The notes under the pieces were generated by a model. The model did not search any database, had not been told where the DNA came from, and worked only from the letters and a program-made list of their open reading frames with translations. From Pseudanabaena galeata CCNP1313 (GTDB lineage: Bacteria > Cyanobacteriota > Cyanobacteriia > Pseudanabaenales > Pseudanabaenaceae): a stretch of 64,000 nucleotides of DNA. The stretch is taken from positions 3,162,001-3,226,000 of the forward strand of contig NZ_CP112874.1 of assembly GCF_029910235.1 (NCBI RefSeq), read 5' to 3'. Positions 36,343-43,985 of the stretch are shown here, in pieces (positions within the stretch are counted from its first letter, which is position 1; every line of letters begins with the position of its first letter). The translations under genes and the position numbers were made by a program.

Positions 36343-37455
36343 ATGATTGATATAGTCTTATTCAAGAACCAGTACAAAAGATTTAAAGAAAATGTTTTTA
36401 AAAATAGTGGCGTAGAATTCAAGTCATTTAGTTCCAACCCTTATACCGAATTAGAGGAAGGGTATAAATATGATATTTACCGCGATGCTAGGAAATTATT
36501 AAGATTTGAGACTTGGAAAGAGTCAGATATTGGAAATGGAGATATCGCTCGCTCTGTAATTAACGCAATTGAATTGCCCAGTAATAATTTGGTGCAATGG
36601 CAGTCTAAATATGGCGATGAAAAAAGACCTCACCATATTTTACATTATGCTATTTCAAATGCATTGAAAATTAAAGACTATGATTCAGTATTTTATTCTT
36701 TGTACCGTGAATCTGATGATGCAAAATCGTTTAGCAGTCTAATCAAATTATTTGGTCGAAAGTATTCGTTAATAGCTTACCTTTTATTTATCAAAGATCG
36801 ATCTCGTTATACGCCAATAGCTCCCCAATATTTCGATCAAGCATTTTTACTGTTAGGGGTAGAATTCTCAACCAACAAAAAATGTTCTTGGGATAATTAC
36901 TCAACATTCAACAATATTTTATTGGATTTAAAAGGATTGCTTACAAATGAGTTACAAGGAGAAGTGTCGTTACTTGATGCTCATTCTTTTGCTTGGATAA
37001 TAGCTCGAAAAATAGAAGAATATACACCATCAAAAGATGAATTGAAATATTTAAAATTGTCTGAAAAAGAAAGACAGGTAATTGTTAAAGCAAGAAATGG
37101 TCAAGGATTTTTCAGGGATGTTCTACTTAAGTATTGGCAAAATGCTTGCGCAGTAACTGGATGTAAAGAAAAGAATTTACTTAGAGCCTCTCATATAAAG
37201 CCTTGGTCAGAATGCGATTTAGAAGAAGCTATTGATTCTTTTAATGGATTACTACTTTCTCCTACTCTTGATGCTGCTTTTGACAAAGGATTTATAACTT
37301 TTGATACAGTAGGAAATATATTGATTTCACCATCATTAAGTAATTCAGATGCCAAAATACTAGGTCTTTCCTCCTCATTACGTTTAAAGCATATAGATTT
37401 TAGACATAAACCTTATCTTGTTTATCATAATGAGTTTATCTTTAGGGAGAATTAA
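36343..37455 (+). CDS. HNH endonuclease with unknown N-terminal domain
   Basis: This 370-residue protein has a C-terminal HNH_2-type nuclease (about 255-345): CAVTGCKEKNLLRASHIKPWSEC, then NGLLLSPTLDAAFDKGFITFD. The His, Asn and His positions of the fold are visible. The N-terminal two-thirds (about 1-250) is helical and of no recognised family; such fusions often act as restriction-like or defence nucleases. The gene is clearly more AT-rich than its neighbours and has few HIP1 sites, suggesting recent acquisition. It stands alone, followed by several very small ORFs. Confidence 0.85.
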   Translation: MIDIVLFKNQYKRFKENVFKNSGVEFKSFSSNPYTELEEGYKYDIYRDARKLLRFETWKESDIGNGDIARSVINAIELPSNNLVQWQSKYGDEKRPHHILHYAISNALKIKDYDSVFYSLYRESDDAKSFSSLIKLFGRKYSLIAYLLFIKDRSRYTPIAPQYFDQAFLLLGVEFSTNKKCSWDNYSTFNNILLDLKGLLTNELQGEVSLLDAHSFAWIIARKIEEYTPSKDELKYLKLSEKERQVIVKARNGQGFFRDVLLKYWQNACAVTGCKEKNLLRASHIKPWSECDLEEAIDSFNGLLLSPTLDAAFDKGFITFDTVGNILISPSLSNSDAKILGLSSSLRLKHIDFRHKPYLVYHNEFIFREN

Positions 37456-37590
37456 CTCATTTAAAATAATGTTTGTTGCAATCTGACTAGTAAATCTCTA
37501 TATATTGCAATTTACTAAGGCGGATTGAAATATGATCGCCTTGCAGACAAGTAAAATAGTTAACACTCTTAAAATCTAAAGTTGTAAATT

Positions 37591-37704
37591 ATGACCCAAG
37601 CATTACACTCAGCCATTGAGTCGATCAATGCTCTGAGCTTAGAAGAAAAACATCAACTCTGGCTAATTCTGGATGAGGCGATCGCAAAAAATATAGGGCG
37701 CTAA
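37591..37704 (+). CDS. Tiny antitoxin-like ORF
   Basis: This ORF of 37 residues (MTQALHSAIESINALSLEEK, then HQLWLILDEAIAKNIGR) resembles the start of small helical antitoxin-type proteins common next to cyanobacterial toxin genes. It may be truncated. No partner toxin is recognised directly downstream. Confidence 0.5.
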   Translation: MTQALHSAIESINALSLEEKHQLWLILDEAIAKNIGR

Positions 37705-37737
37705 GTGCAGACAAAAGTACAAAAGCGGAGGTAAGCC

Positions 37738-37872
37738 ATGATTACGGATGAATTTGACATTGACGAAGCAGAGATGCTTAGGGATGTGCAGATCGAGGAT
37801 GAGTCAGGTTGTGACATCAGGGCAGGAATTAACCACGGTGCAAATCTGGGTAATTACCTATCGAGAAAATGA
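37738..37872 (+). CDS. Tiny acidic ORF
   Basis: This ORF of 44 residues, very acidic at the N terminus (MITDEFDIDEAEML), is preceded by GCGGAGG at a good distance from the ATG. It overlaps the next ORF by 4 bp (ATGA). No family is recognised. Confidence 0.45.
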   Translation: MITDEFDIDEAEMLRDVQIEDESGCDIRAGINHGANLGNYLSRK

Positions 37873-38033
37873 ATATCATTAGCTATGATGAGTTGAAAGA
37901 AATTTTGATCGATAGCAAAGTGGGTAACATTCTGTCATCCGAAGAGATTGATGAAGTTACAGCCAAAATCCAAGAAAAAATCTTAGCTCCACGACTAAAG
38001 CTAAAAACTTATCCCATCCCTAAATCAGCCTAG
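37869..38033 (+). CDS. Small ORF, translationally coupled
   Basis: This ORF of 54 residues (MNIISYDELKEILIDSK..., ending LKTYPIPKSA) has its ATG sharing ATGA with the preceding stop. It is helical with a basic C-terminal half. No known family. Confidence 0.45.
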   Translation: MNIISYDELKEILIDSKVGNILSSEEIDEVTAKIQEKILAPRLKLKTYPIPKSA

Positions 38034-38068
38034 ACAATACCAAGAAATCGATTGCAGAGATTAATACA

Positions 38069-38425
38069 ATGACTGAAAAATGGACAGATGAACGATTAGA
38101 CCGATTTACCAACAAAGTTGATAGCTTAAGCAACGATATTCAGCAACTAATACAGGCACTTTACCTCGAATTGCCAACAGTTAAAGCTGAGATAAACAGT
38201 GTCAGAGAGGAGGCAAGAGAGCAACGTGAAACTCTCCATACCGAACTTGTTGAGATAAAGGAGATTATTAAACAGCAAGCCATTACATCACAATCTCAAA
38301 GCGAATCTCTTCACACTGAATTGCTAGAAATTAAAGAAATTACCAGACAGCAAGCCATTGTTGCTCAGACTCAAGCTGAAAGCATTAGACTGATGATTGA
38401 AATGCTAAATCGAAAACAAGCTTAG
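38069..38425 (+). CDS. Coiled-coil protein with tandem repeat
   Basis: This 118-residue protein consists of heptad-rich helices. It contains a repeated unit of about 26 residues: LHTELVEIKEIIKQQAI and LHTELLEIKEITRQQAI. This kind of short coiled-coil ORF often precedes nuclease or methylase genes in cyanobacteria. It ends 12 bp before the next gene, so the two are probably co-transcribed. A structural or regulatory partner role is inference. Confidence 0.7.
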   Translation: MTEKWTDERLDRFTNKVDSLSNDIQQLIQALYLELPTVKAEINSVREEAREQRETLHTELVEIKEIIKQQAITSQSQSESLHTELLEIKEITRQQAIVAQTQAESIRLMIEMLNRKQA

Positions 38426-38437
38426 CAATATAAAAAA

Positions 38438-39079
38438 ATGCCTCAAACTGCTGTCACACAGGTTGTCAAAACCTTAAACCATGTCCATCAAAAGCTCGGT
38501 CTACAGAGAGCTACTGATAGCCAGTTTTTTACAGAGTGGTTTGAGGGATTACCACAACTAACAGCTTTAGAACAAGAAACTTTAGATTTAATTCGACAAC
38601 GCTTTCGATACCATCGTGAAGAAGGACAAGTTACTGAAGGTGCAGTTAATGCGATCGTCGTATCGCGATTAATGGAATTAGCTGGTTTCTACGATCCACC
38701 ATTTCGCTTGCGATCGGAATTACCTATCGAGATTACAACCACAGTTGAGAATGAAACCTTAAGGGGACGCATCGATTTTTTGGTCGTACAGGAACGGTTT
38801 TGGCGCGTAATTATTGAATCCAAAGAAACTGAATTTGATATTGAAGTTGGCATTCCCCAAACACTTGCCTATGCGATCGCCTCTTCAGCAGAAGCATCAC
38901 CATTATTTGGCATGGTTACAAATGGGAATAGTTTCATATTTATTAAGATTGACCCTCAGAATAAAACATACGATTTTTCGGAAACCTATTCGATGCTGTC
39001 GCGAACCAATCATCTTTATGATGTACAGCAAATATTAAAAGCGATCGCCATTATCTTTTTAGCTACAACTCATGATTAA
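38438..39079 (+). CDS. PD-(D/E)XK-like restriction-type protein
   Basis: This 213-residue protein has LRSELPIEIT..., RGRIDFLVVQE and WRVIIESKETEFD, giving the D...ExK order of the PD-(D/E)XK nuclease fold, and then IPQTLAYAIASS. It resembles the N-terminal nuclease part of type I restriction R subunits (HSDR_N type) but lacks helicase motifs. With the upstream coiled-coil ORF it may form a small standalone nuclease module. The stop overlaps the start of anmK by 8 bp. Target is unknown. Confidence 0.65.
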   Translation: MPQTAVTQVVKTLNHVHQKLGLQRATDSQFFTEWFEGLPQLTALEQETLDLIRQRFRYHREEGQVTEGAVNAIVVSRLMELAGFYDPPFRLRSELPIEITTTVENETLRGRIDFLVVQERFWRVIIESKETEFDIEVGIPQTLAYAIASSAEASPLFGMVTNGNSFIFIKIDPQNKTYDFSETYSMLSRTNHLYDVQQILKAIAIIFLATTHD

Positions 39080-40232
39080 TGCACCAACTGACCAAATATT
39101 AGCGATCGGCTTAATTAGTGGCACATCGGTGGATGGCATTGATGCGGCTTTGGTAGAAATCACCGATCGCCATGAACAACTTGAAACTAACTTGATCGCA
39201 GGATGTACCTATCCCTATGCCGATGATCTGCGTACTGAGATATTAGCTGTCTGTGCAGGTGCGCCCCGATCGCTACAGCAAATATGTGAACTCGATGATC
39301 GCATAGCTGAAAGCTTTTCCCAAGCAGCGATCTCAATTATGGCAAAAGGCGATCGCTTACCAGATTTGATTGCCTCTCACGGGCAAACAGTATTTCATCG
39401 CCCACCAGTCACTCCACAGGCCGGCAAAACTGGACTCGGCTATTCGGTACAATTGGGACGAGGTGCGGTAATTGCGGAATTAACAGGAATTAAAACTATC
39501 AGTGATTTCCGAGTTGCCGATATTGAAGTAGGTGGACATGCGGCTCCCCTAGTGCCAATGCTAGATATTTTGTTGCTATCTCATCCTACAAAATATCGCG
39601 TCTGTCAGAATATTGGTGGCATTAGTAATTTGACCTACTTACCGCCAAAAGCCCTAGAACATCCAGAAAAAGTTTTTGGTTTTGATAATGGTGCTGGCAA
39701 TGTCCTGATCGATATGGCAGCACAAAAATTATTTGGTGTTTCGTTTGATGCGGATGGTGCGATCGCCCGACAAGGGCAGCCAAATTTAGATTTAATCAAT
39801 CAATGGTTAGAGCAAGAATTTTTTCGCCTTCCTCCCCCAAAATCTACAGGACGTGAGTTATTTAGTCCTGAATATTTAGAACAATGCTTGAGTGAGTGTC
39901 AGGGTTTAAGTAATTACGATATTCTCGCCACGCTGACAGAATTTACAGCTAGAGCGATCGCCCAAAGTTATCGTGACTTTCTGCCCGTATTTCCCGACGA
40001 GGTTTTAATCGGTGGTGGTGGTGGTCATAATGGCTATTTGATGGAGCGATTACAGAATTTAGTTAAACCTGCGATCGTAATGCGTACTAATGACTGTGGC
40101 ATCGATAGCGATAGTAAAGAGGCGATCGCCTTTGCGTTGCTGGGATATTTACGCTTAAAAGAACGTTATGGCAATTTGCCTAGTGTCACTGGAGCCAAGC
40201 GATCGGTTTTATTAGGTAAAATTTATCAATAG
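39072..40232 (+). CDS. anmK: Anhydro-N-acetylmuramic acid kinase
   Basis: This 386-residue enzyme phosphorylates and opens 1,6-anhydroMurNAc from recycled peptidoglycan to MurNAc-6-P. Family marks are GLISGTSVDGIDAALVEI, ASHGQTVFHRP, SDFRVADIEVGGHAAPLVPM, NIGGISNLTYL, DNGAGNVLIDM and CGIDSDSKEAIAFALLGYL. Length and motif order are normal. It overlaps the upstream gene by 8 bp but is functionally unrelated to it. Confidence 0.96.
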   Translation: MINAPTDQILAIGLISGTSVDGIDAALVEITDRHEQLETNLIAGCTYPYADDLRTEILAVCAGAPRSLQQICELDDRIAESFSQAAISIMAKGDRLPDLIASHGQTVFHRPPVTPQAGKTGLGYSVQLGRGAVIAELTGIKTISDFRVADIEVGGHAAPLVPMLDILLLSHPTKYRVCQNIGGISNLTYLPPKALEHPEKVFGFDNGAGNVLIDMAAQKLFGVSFDADGAIARQGQPNLDLINQWLEQEFFRLPPPKSTGRELFSPEYLEQCLSECQGLSNYDILATLTEFTARAIAQSYRDFLPVFPDEVLIGGGGGHNGYLMERLQNLVKPAIVMRTNDCGIDSDSKEAIAFALLGYLRLKERYGNLPSVTGAKRSVLLGKIYQ

Positions 40233-40268
40233 CAATATTTTCAACACTACTTTTACAGGTATCGAGCA

Positions 40269-40526
40269 ATGTCAAATAAAGATGCCATCATTAACGAGTT
40301 GCAATATATTCCCGAATCTAAACTATCTGCTCTATATGATCTGATTCACTATTTTCGATTGGGAATTAATAGCGAGATAGAGCAAGAATCTGATGAAGAT
40401 CTCGCAATAGATCAACATCAATGCTTAAAAACCATACAAAAAATTAAACAGGAAGGTTTATCGGGCTTTACCGAGATTAGTGATGTAAAAGCTTATATTC
40501 AAGATTTAAAACATGAAATTAGTTAA
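40269..40526 (+). CDS. Antitoxin of a RelE/YafQ-type pair
   Basis: This ORF of 85 residues (MSNKDAIINELQYIPESKLSAL...) is helical, with a C-terminal segment (ISDVKAYIQDLKHEIS) typical of toxin-wrapping antitoxins. It overlaps the toxin start at 40513 by 14 bp, the normal arrangement. The toxin gene is split by an insertion sequence, so this antitoxin is now unpaired unless the toxin is restored. Confidence 0.75.
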   Translation: MSNKDAIINELQYIPESKLSALYDLIHYFRLGINSEIEQESDEDLAIDQHQCLKTIQKIKQEGLSGFTEISDVKAYIQDLKHEIS

Positions 40527-40599
40527 AGATGATGACTATAAACGTAAAGAACGCAAATTCTTTAAAAAACGTCCTCACTTAATTGACAAGTATGGAGAA
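40513..40599 (+). pseudogene. RelE/YafQ-type toxin, 5' fragment
   Basis: Twenty-nine codons (MKLVKDDDYKRKERKFFKKR, then PHLIDKYGE) end in the AGAA target duplication. Removing the IS with one AGAA joins codon 29 to GTT TTA GAA at 41862 and gives a full 89-residue toxin with YGEVLEKL and LKTHKLKGDL, the expected family sequence. The gene is therefore disrupted but otherwise undamaged. Confidence 0.85.
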
Positions 40600-41857
40600 C
40601 TGAGATCTTGCACCATTCCTAAAAGAGTTAAGTGGGAATGGGTTTGAGAATAATTTCAAAGCCATGACGAGCAGCAATATCGGCACTAATTTGAAGATAC
40701 CTGAGAAGTTTCAACCAAAGGACAGAAGGGAATAAAACTGAAAGAGTTAAATCACAAGTAGCTTTCCAGTCCAAGATGGGAGGAATCGACCATTGATCAA
40801 TCCAATGAGCCAAAAGATAAGAAAGCAGAGAGAGGATAAGCCAACGATAAACACCAAGTTTTGTCGATTGCCCAAAACAATGCAAGCCAAAGCGATGTTT
40901 GATGGTTTTGAAGAATCCCTCAATTGCCCAACGCTTACGCCCTAACATCACCAGATAAGCACCAGAATAAGGATGAGAAGAGACAACAAAACGTAACTCC
41001 CGTTTACTATCGGCTCTTTTGAGCCAGAACCAAGAGATCGTCAAAGGCTGAGTTAGCCCTTCTAGCAAAATTTGTTGTCCACGTTTGCCATGACGATAAA
41101 GTTGTTTGACGGTGCGTCCATCTTGAAGTTTACGATTGTTGCGGACACCGACAACGATGCGCCAAGACTTGGCTCGGACTGCATTGAAAAACTTCACTGT
41201 ACTAAACTCAGTATCGGCAAGGACAATCACAGTCCTGCCTTGGGTTAGTTGCTTGGGGACTGTCCTCAATAACTTACAAGCTAACTCAGAGGGACTGGGG
41301 TATCCTTTACCTCGCCATACTCTAAAACTCCATGGCACGCGCCACTCTCCATAGACCAGATACAGTACAACCAGATGTAGTCCTCGCTTGCCGTTTAGTA
41401 TTCTCACCCATGGGTCGGGTTCATCTTTGGTGGGATTACTCAAATGTAGAAACTTGCCACATTTTTCTAGGGTCGTCAAGTCTATCAGTATCTTTAATGG
41501 CACTTGTTTCGATGGACGATGCTTGGCGATTTGTCCCAAAATAGCCTGACGTGTCGCTCGAATTAGTCCTCTTGTTGACCAGTTATAGTGGTTGAGAAAT
41601 CGACTCAACGCACTCGCTGATTTTATCTGTGTATGTTCTGGATAGGGATGTCCTTGTGCTTCGAGGAATAGTCCCAATATTGCATTGAGACTTGCTTTTT
41701 GATACACACTTGGCATCAAACACAGAAGGCTATAAACTAGCCCTTGGGCGTGCTTAACGATGCTTTCCATGATCGTTATTTAATTTACTACTACGCCCTT
41801 TTTTTCACATTTTTGCTCTTTCTGCAACCCCTTTTCTTGAATGGTGCAAGATCTCAG
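40600..41857. mobile_element. Insertion sequence, 1258 bp, in the toxin gene
   Basis: Perfect 19-bp terminal inverted repeats (CTGAGATCTTGCACCATTC at 40600-40618 and its complement at 41839-41857) are flanked by a 4-bp direct repeat AGAA (40596-40599 and 41858-41861). The perfect ends and target duplication point to recent insertion. The family is IS4-superfamily, perhaps ISH3/IS701-like; the 4-bp duplication fits these, but the exact family is unsure. Confidence 0.92.
40628..41770 (-). CDS. IS transposase, IS4-superfamily DDE
   Basis: This 380-residue DDE transposase has KILIDLTTLEKCGKF (first Asp), IVLADTEFSTVKFF (second Asp) and GRKRWAIEGFFKTIKHRFGLHCF (the Glu in the YREK-like R-W-xIE-xFFK-xxK signature). 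N- and C-terminal parts are intact. It runs opposite to the disrupted toxin. Length fits the element, and no frameshift is needed, so it is probably active. Confidence 0.85.
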   Translation of the reverse strand: MESIVKHAQGLVYSLLCLMPSVYQKASLNAILGLFLEAQGHPYPEHTQIKSASALSRFLNHYNWSTRGLIRATRQAILGQIAKHRPSKQVPLKILIDLTTLEKCGKFLHLSNPTKDEPDPWVRILNGKRGLHLVVLYLVYGEWRVPWSFRVWRGKGYPSPSELACKLLRTVPKQLTQGRTVIVLADTEFSTVKFFNAVRAKSWRIVVGVRNNRKLQDGRTVKQLYRHGKRGQQILLEGLTQPLTISWFWLKRADSKRELRFVVSSHPYSGAYLVMLGRKRWAIEGFFKTIKHRFGLHCFGQSTKLGVYRWLILSLLSYLLAHWIDQWSIPPILDWKATCDLTLSVLFPSVLWLKLLRYLQISADIAARHGFEIILKPIPT

Positions 41858-41861
41858 AGAA

Positions 41862-42044
41862 GTTTTAGAAAAGCTTAAAACTTCTCCATTTGATCCATCA
41901 CTAAAAACACATAAGTTAAAAGGCGATCTTAGCGAATTTTATGCCTGTAGTCTGACCTATGAATACCGCATTATTTGTGTTTTTCTAGTCCAAAATGAGA
42001 CGATAGTTTTAGTTGATATTGGTAGTCACGATGAAGTTTATTAA
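41862..42044 (+). pseudogene. RelE/YafQ-type toxin, 3' fragment
   Basis: Codons 30-89 of the toxin read VLEKLKTSPFDPSLKTHKLK, then GDLSEFYACSLTYEYRIICVFLV... to GSHDEVY. The conserved basic and YEYRI residues of the mRNA interferase fold are present. The fragment might be translated from an ATG inside the IS end (about 41841), but without the N-terminal helix it is unlikely to be toxic. Confidence 0.85.
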
Positions 42045-42050
42045 TGCCAA

Positions 42051-42083
42051 TAAAAAAGGGGGCGCGAAGCGCCCCCTTTTTTA
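42051..42083. terminator. Bidirectional terminator
   Basis: TAAAAAAGGGGGCGC-GAA-GCGCCCCCTTTTTTA has A and T flanks and serves the toxin gene and rpsB. Confidence 0.9.
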
Positions 42084-42096
42084 TTGTTGAGAAGCT

Positions 42097-42876
42097 TTAA
42101 GCAACTTCTTCTTCATCGCCTGTGATGATCGCTTCATCTTCGACATAAGCTTCAGCATCTTCGGCAGAAACTTCATACTCGATATCTTCGATATCGCCAT
42201 GACGACCTTCGTAGATTGCATCAGCAAGCTTGCCAACGATCAACTTGATCGAGCGAATTGCGTCATCGTTTGCGGGAATCCCAATGTCAACGCTATCGGG
42301 ATCGCAGTTGGTATCAAGCAAAGACACAATGGGAATCTTCAACTTTTGGCATTCTTGGACAGCATTGTACTCACGCTTGTGGTCAACCACGATTACGATA
42401 TCGGGTGGCTTACGCATGAGCTTAATGCCGCCAAGGTACTTACGTAGCTTTTCCATTTCGCGGCGAAGGGTGGATGCTTCCTTCTTAGGAAGGCGATCGA
42501 GTGCGCCGCTTTCGTCGCGACGTTCGAGATCCTTAAGGCGATCAACACGGGTTTTGATGGTTGTCCAGTTGGTGAGCATTCCACCCAACCAGCGTTGGTT
42601 GATGTAGTAGCTACCGCAACGGGCTGCTTCTTGAGCAATCAGACCAGCAGCTTGACGCTTGGTTCCAACGAACAATACTTTTTTGCCTTGCTCGGAAGCT
42701 TGACGCAAATAAGCATAGGCTTCTTCAAGATATTGTGCGGTTTGCACAAGGTCAATAATATGAACGCCATTACGCTCGGTGAAGATGTAAGGCTCCATCT
42801 TGGGGTTCCAACGACGGGTTTGATGTCCGAAGTGAACGCCCGACTCTAGCAATTGGGCTAGGGTTACGACTCCCAT
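42097..42876 (-). CDS. rpsB: 30S ribosomal protein S2
   Basis: This 259-residue protein is S2: [102 protein letters not shown]. It has an acidic C-terminal extension ([23 protein letters not shown]). AGGAG precedes the ATG. A terminator and a convergent gene follow directly, so tsf, the usual next gene, is absent here. Confidence 0.97.
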   Translation of the reverse strand: MGVVTLAQLLESGVHFGHQTRRWNPKMEPYIFTERNGVHIIDLVQTAQYLEEAYAYLRQASEQGKKVLFVGTKRQAAGLIAQEAARCGSYYINQRWLGGMLTNWTTIKTRVDRLKDLERRDESGALDRLPKKEASTLRREMEKLRKYLGGIKLMRKPPDIVIVVDHKREYNAVQECQKLKIPIVSLLDTNCDPDSVDIGIPANDDAIRSIKLIVGKLADAIYEGRHGDIEDIEYEVSAEDAEAYVEDEAIITGDEEEVA

Positions 42877-43012
42877 TTAAGTTTTCTCCTGTGTTCGGGT
42901 TTATCCTTGCGCCTGAGATGGAATTTAGGAGTTAACAAGTAACTCTAAACACCCGAAACCTCAAGCGTGTGTTTTTTAACAGCTTGTCTAGGATAACTCA
43001 TATGTGCCTCAA

Positions 43013-43038
43013 TAGCAAAAGGCGATCGCCTTTTGCTA
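43013..43038. repeat. Perfect 26-bp palindrome with HIP1 core
   Basis: TAGCAAAAGGCGATCGCCTTTTGCTA is a symmetric palindrome about 140 bp upstream of rpsB on the minus strand. It could be an rpsB leader structure or a plain repeat. Confidence 0.6.
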
Positions 43039-43084
43039 TGTGCAAAATTAAAACGAGCGATCTCGTTCCCCTCTCCTGTGGGCT

Positions 43085-43240
43085 ACCGTGTACACACAAG
43101 TCTCTCTGTCTACGTTTGAGGGTTTAGCCCCCCCAGCCCCCCTTAAAAAGGGGGAAGAAGAAAATTCTCCCCCCTTTTTAAGGGGGGCTGGGGGGGATCA
43201 TTAGTAACCCATGCTATATCTGATGACTTGTGTGTACACC
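43085..43240. repeat. MITE-like element, copy 3
   Basis: This 156-bp copy has the best-preserved ends: CCGTGTACACACAAGTC and GACTTGTGTGTACACC are near-perfect inverted repeats. The interior is an imperfect palindrome of CCCCCC/GGGGGG blocks. With the palindrome at 43013 it occupies most of the 502-bp gap between rpsB and the Uma2 gene; no gene is seen in it. Confidence 0.8.
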
Positions 43241-43378
43241 ATAGCTCCTATGGGAGAGCGCCTAGGGGTGAGGGCTTAGCGCTTTGGTGTGTCAAGTATA
43301 TTAACGTCCTAATTTTGGGGATATGGAGATGTGGATACGATCGCTTAAAATATAGAAAATCTGTTATTCCTAAAAAAT

Positions 43379-43969
43379 ATGATTGCAGTTAGAGACAACT
43401 TCCCTCAATTCACTCCGCAGGAATACTTTGCTTGGGAAGAAAAGCAACTACACAAGCACGAATATATAGAAGGTGAAGTCTATGCCATGAGTGGTGGCAG
43501 TAGAAACCATAGCTTAATTGCGGTTCGGTTCACTACTTTGTTTTCCAATCATCTAGAAGGTAGTGCTTGTGAAGTAGGCAATTCAGACTTGCGGATTAAA
43601 ATAGCTAAATCCGAAAAATACACTTATCCTGATGTCAGTGTCACCTGCGACGATCGCGACAAAACTACCACTCAATACATTACCTATCCATCTCTAATCG
43701 TTGAAGTTTTATCACCTAGTACCGAATCCTACGATCGCGGTGGAAAGTTCAGACTATATCGCAACAATCCTGTATTAATAGATTATTTATTAGTTAGTTC
43801 CACCAGTATAGAAATAGACCTTTATCACAAAAAAGATAATGGGGAATGGATAATCAGCAACTATCAGGAAGGTGACACAATCGAGTTAAAGAGCATCAAT
43901 CTCACCTTCGCGATCGCCCAAATTTATAAAGGACTCAATCTCACACCAGAAAATATAGATGTAGTGTAA
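43379..43969 (+). CDS. Uma2-family (DUF820) putative endonuclease
   Basis: This 196-residue protein follows the Uma2 pattern: FTPQEYFAWEEKQLHKHEYIEGEVYAM-type start, GSRNHSLI, NSDLRIKI, YTYPDVSVTCD and PSLIVEVLSPSTESYDRGGKF. The PD-(D/E)XK core residues (D in PDVSV, E in EVLSPST) are present. The family is greatly expanded in cyanobacteria and its cellular role is unknown. A second member is at 48213. It is probably monocistronic and converges with pcrA. Confidence 0.93.
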   Translation: MIAVRDNFPQFTPQEYFAWEEKQLHKHEYIEGEVYAMSGGSRNHSLIAVRFTTLFSNHLEGSACEVGNSDLRIKIAKSEKYTYPDVSVTCDDRDKTTTQYITYPSLIVEVLSPSTESYDRGGKFRLYRNNPVLIDYLLVSSTSIEIDLYHKKDNGEWIISNYQEGDTIELKSINLTFAIAQIYKGLNLTPENIDVV

Positions 43970-43985
43970 GCCGCCTAAGCTACAT

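Noticed and set aside
41841-42044. Independent 67-residue gene starting inside the IS end
   Set aside because: It is the 3' part of the split toxin; only the first codons come from the IS repeat.
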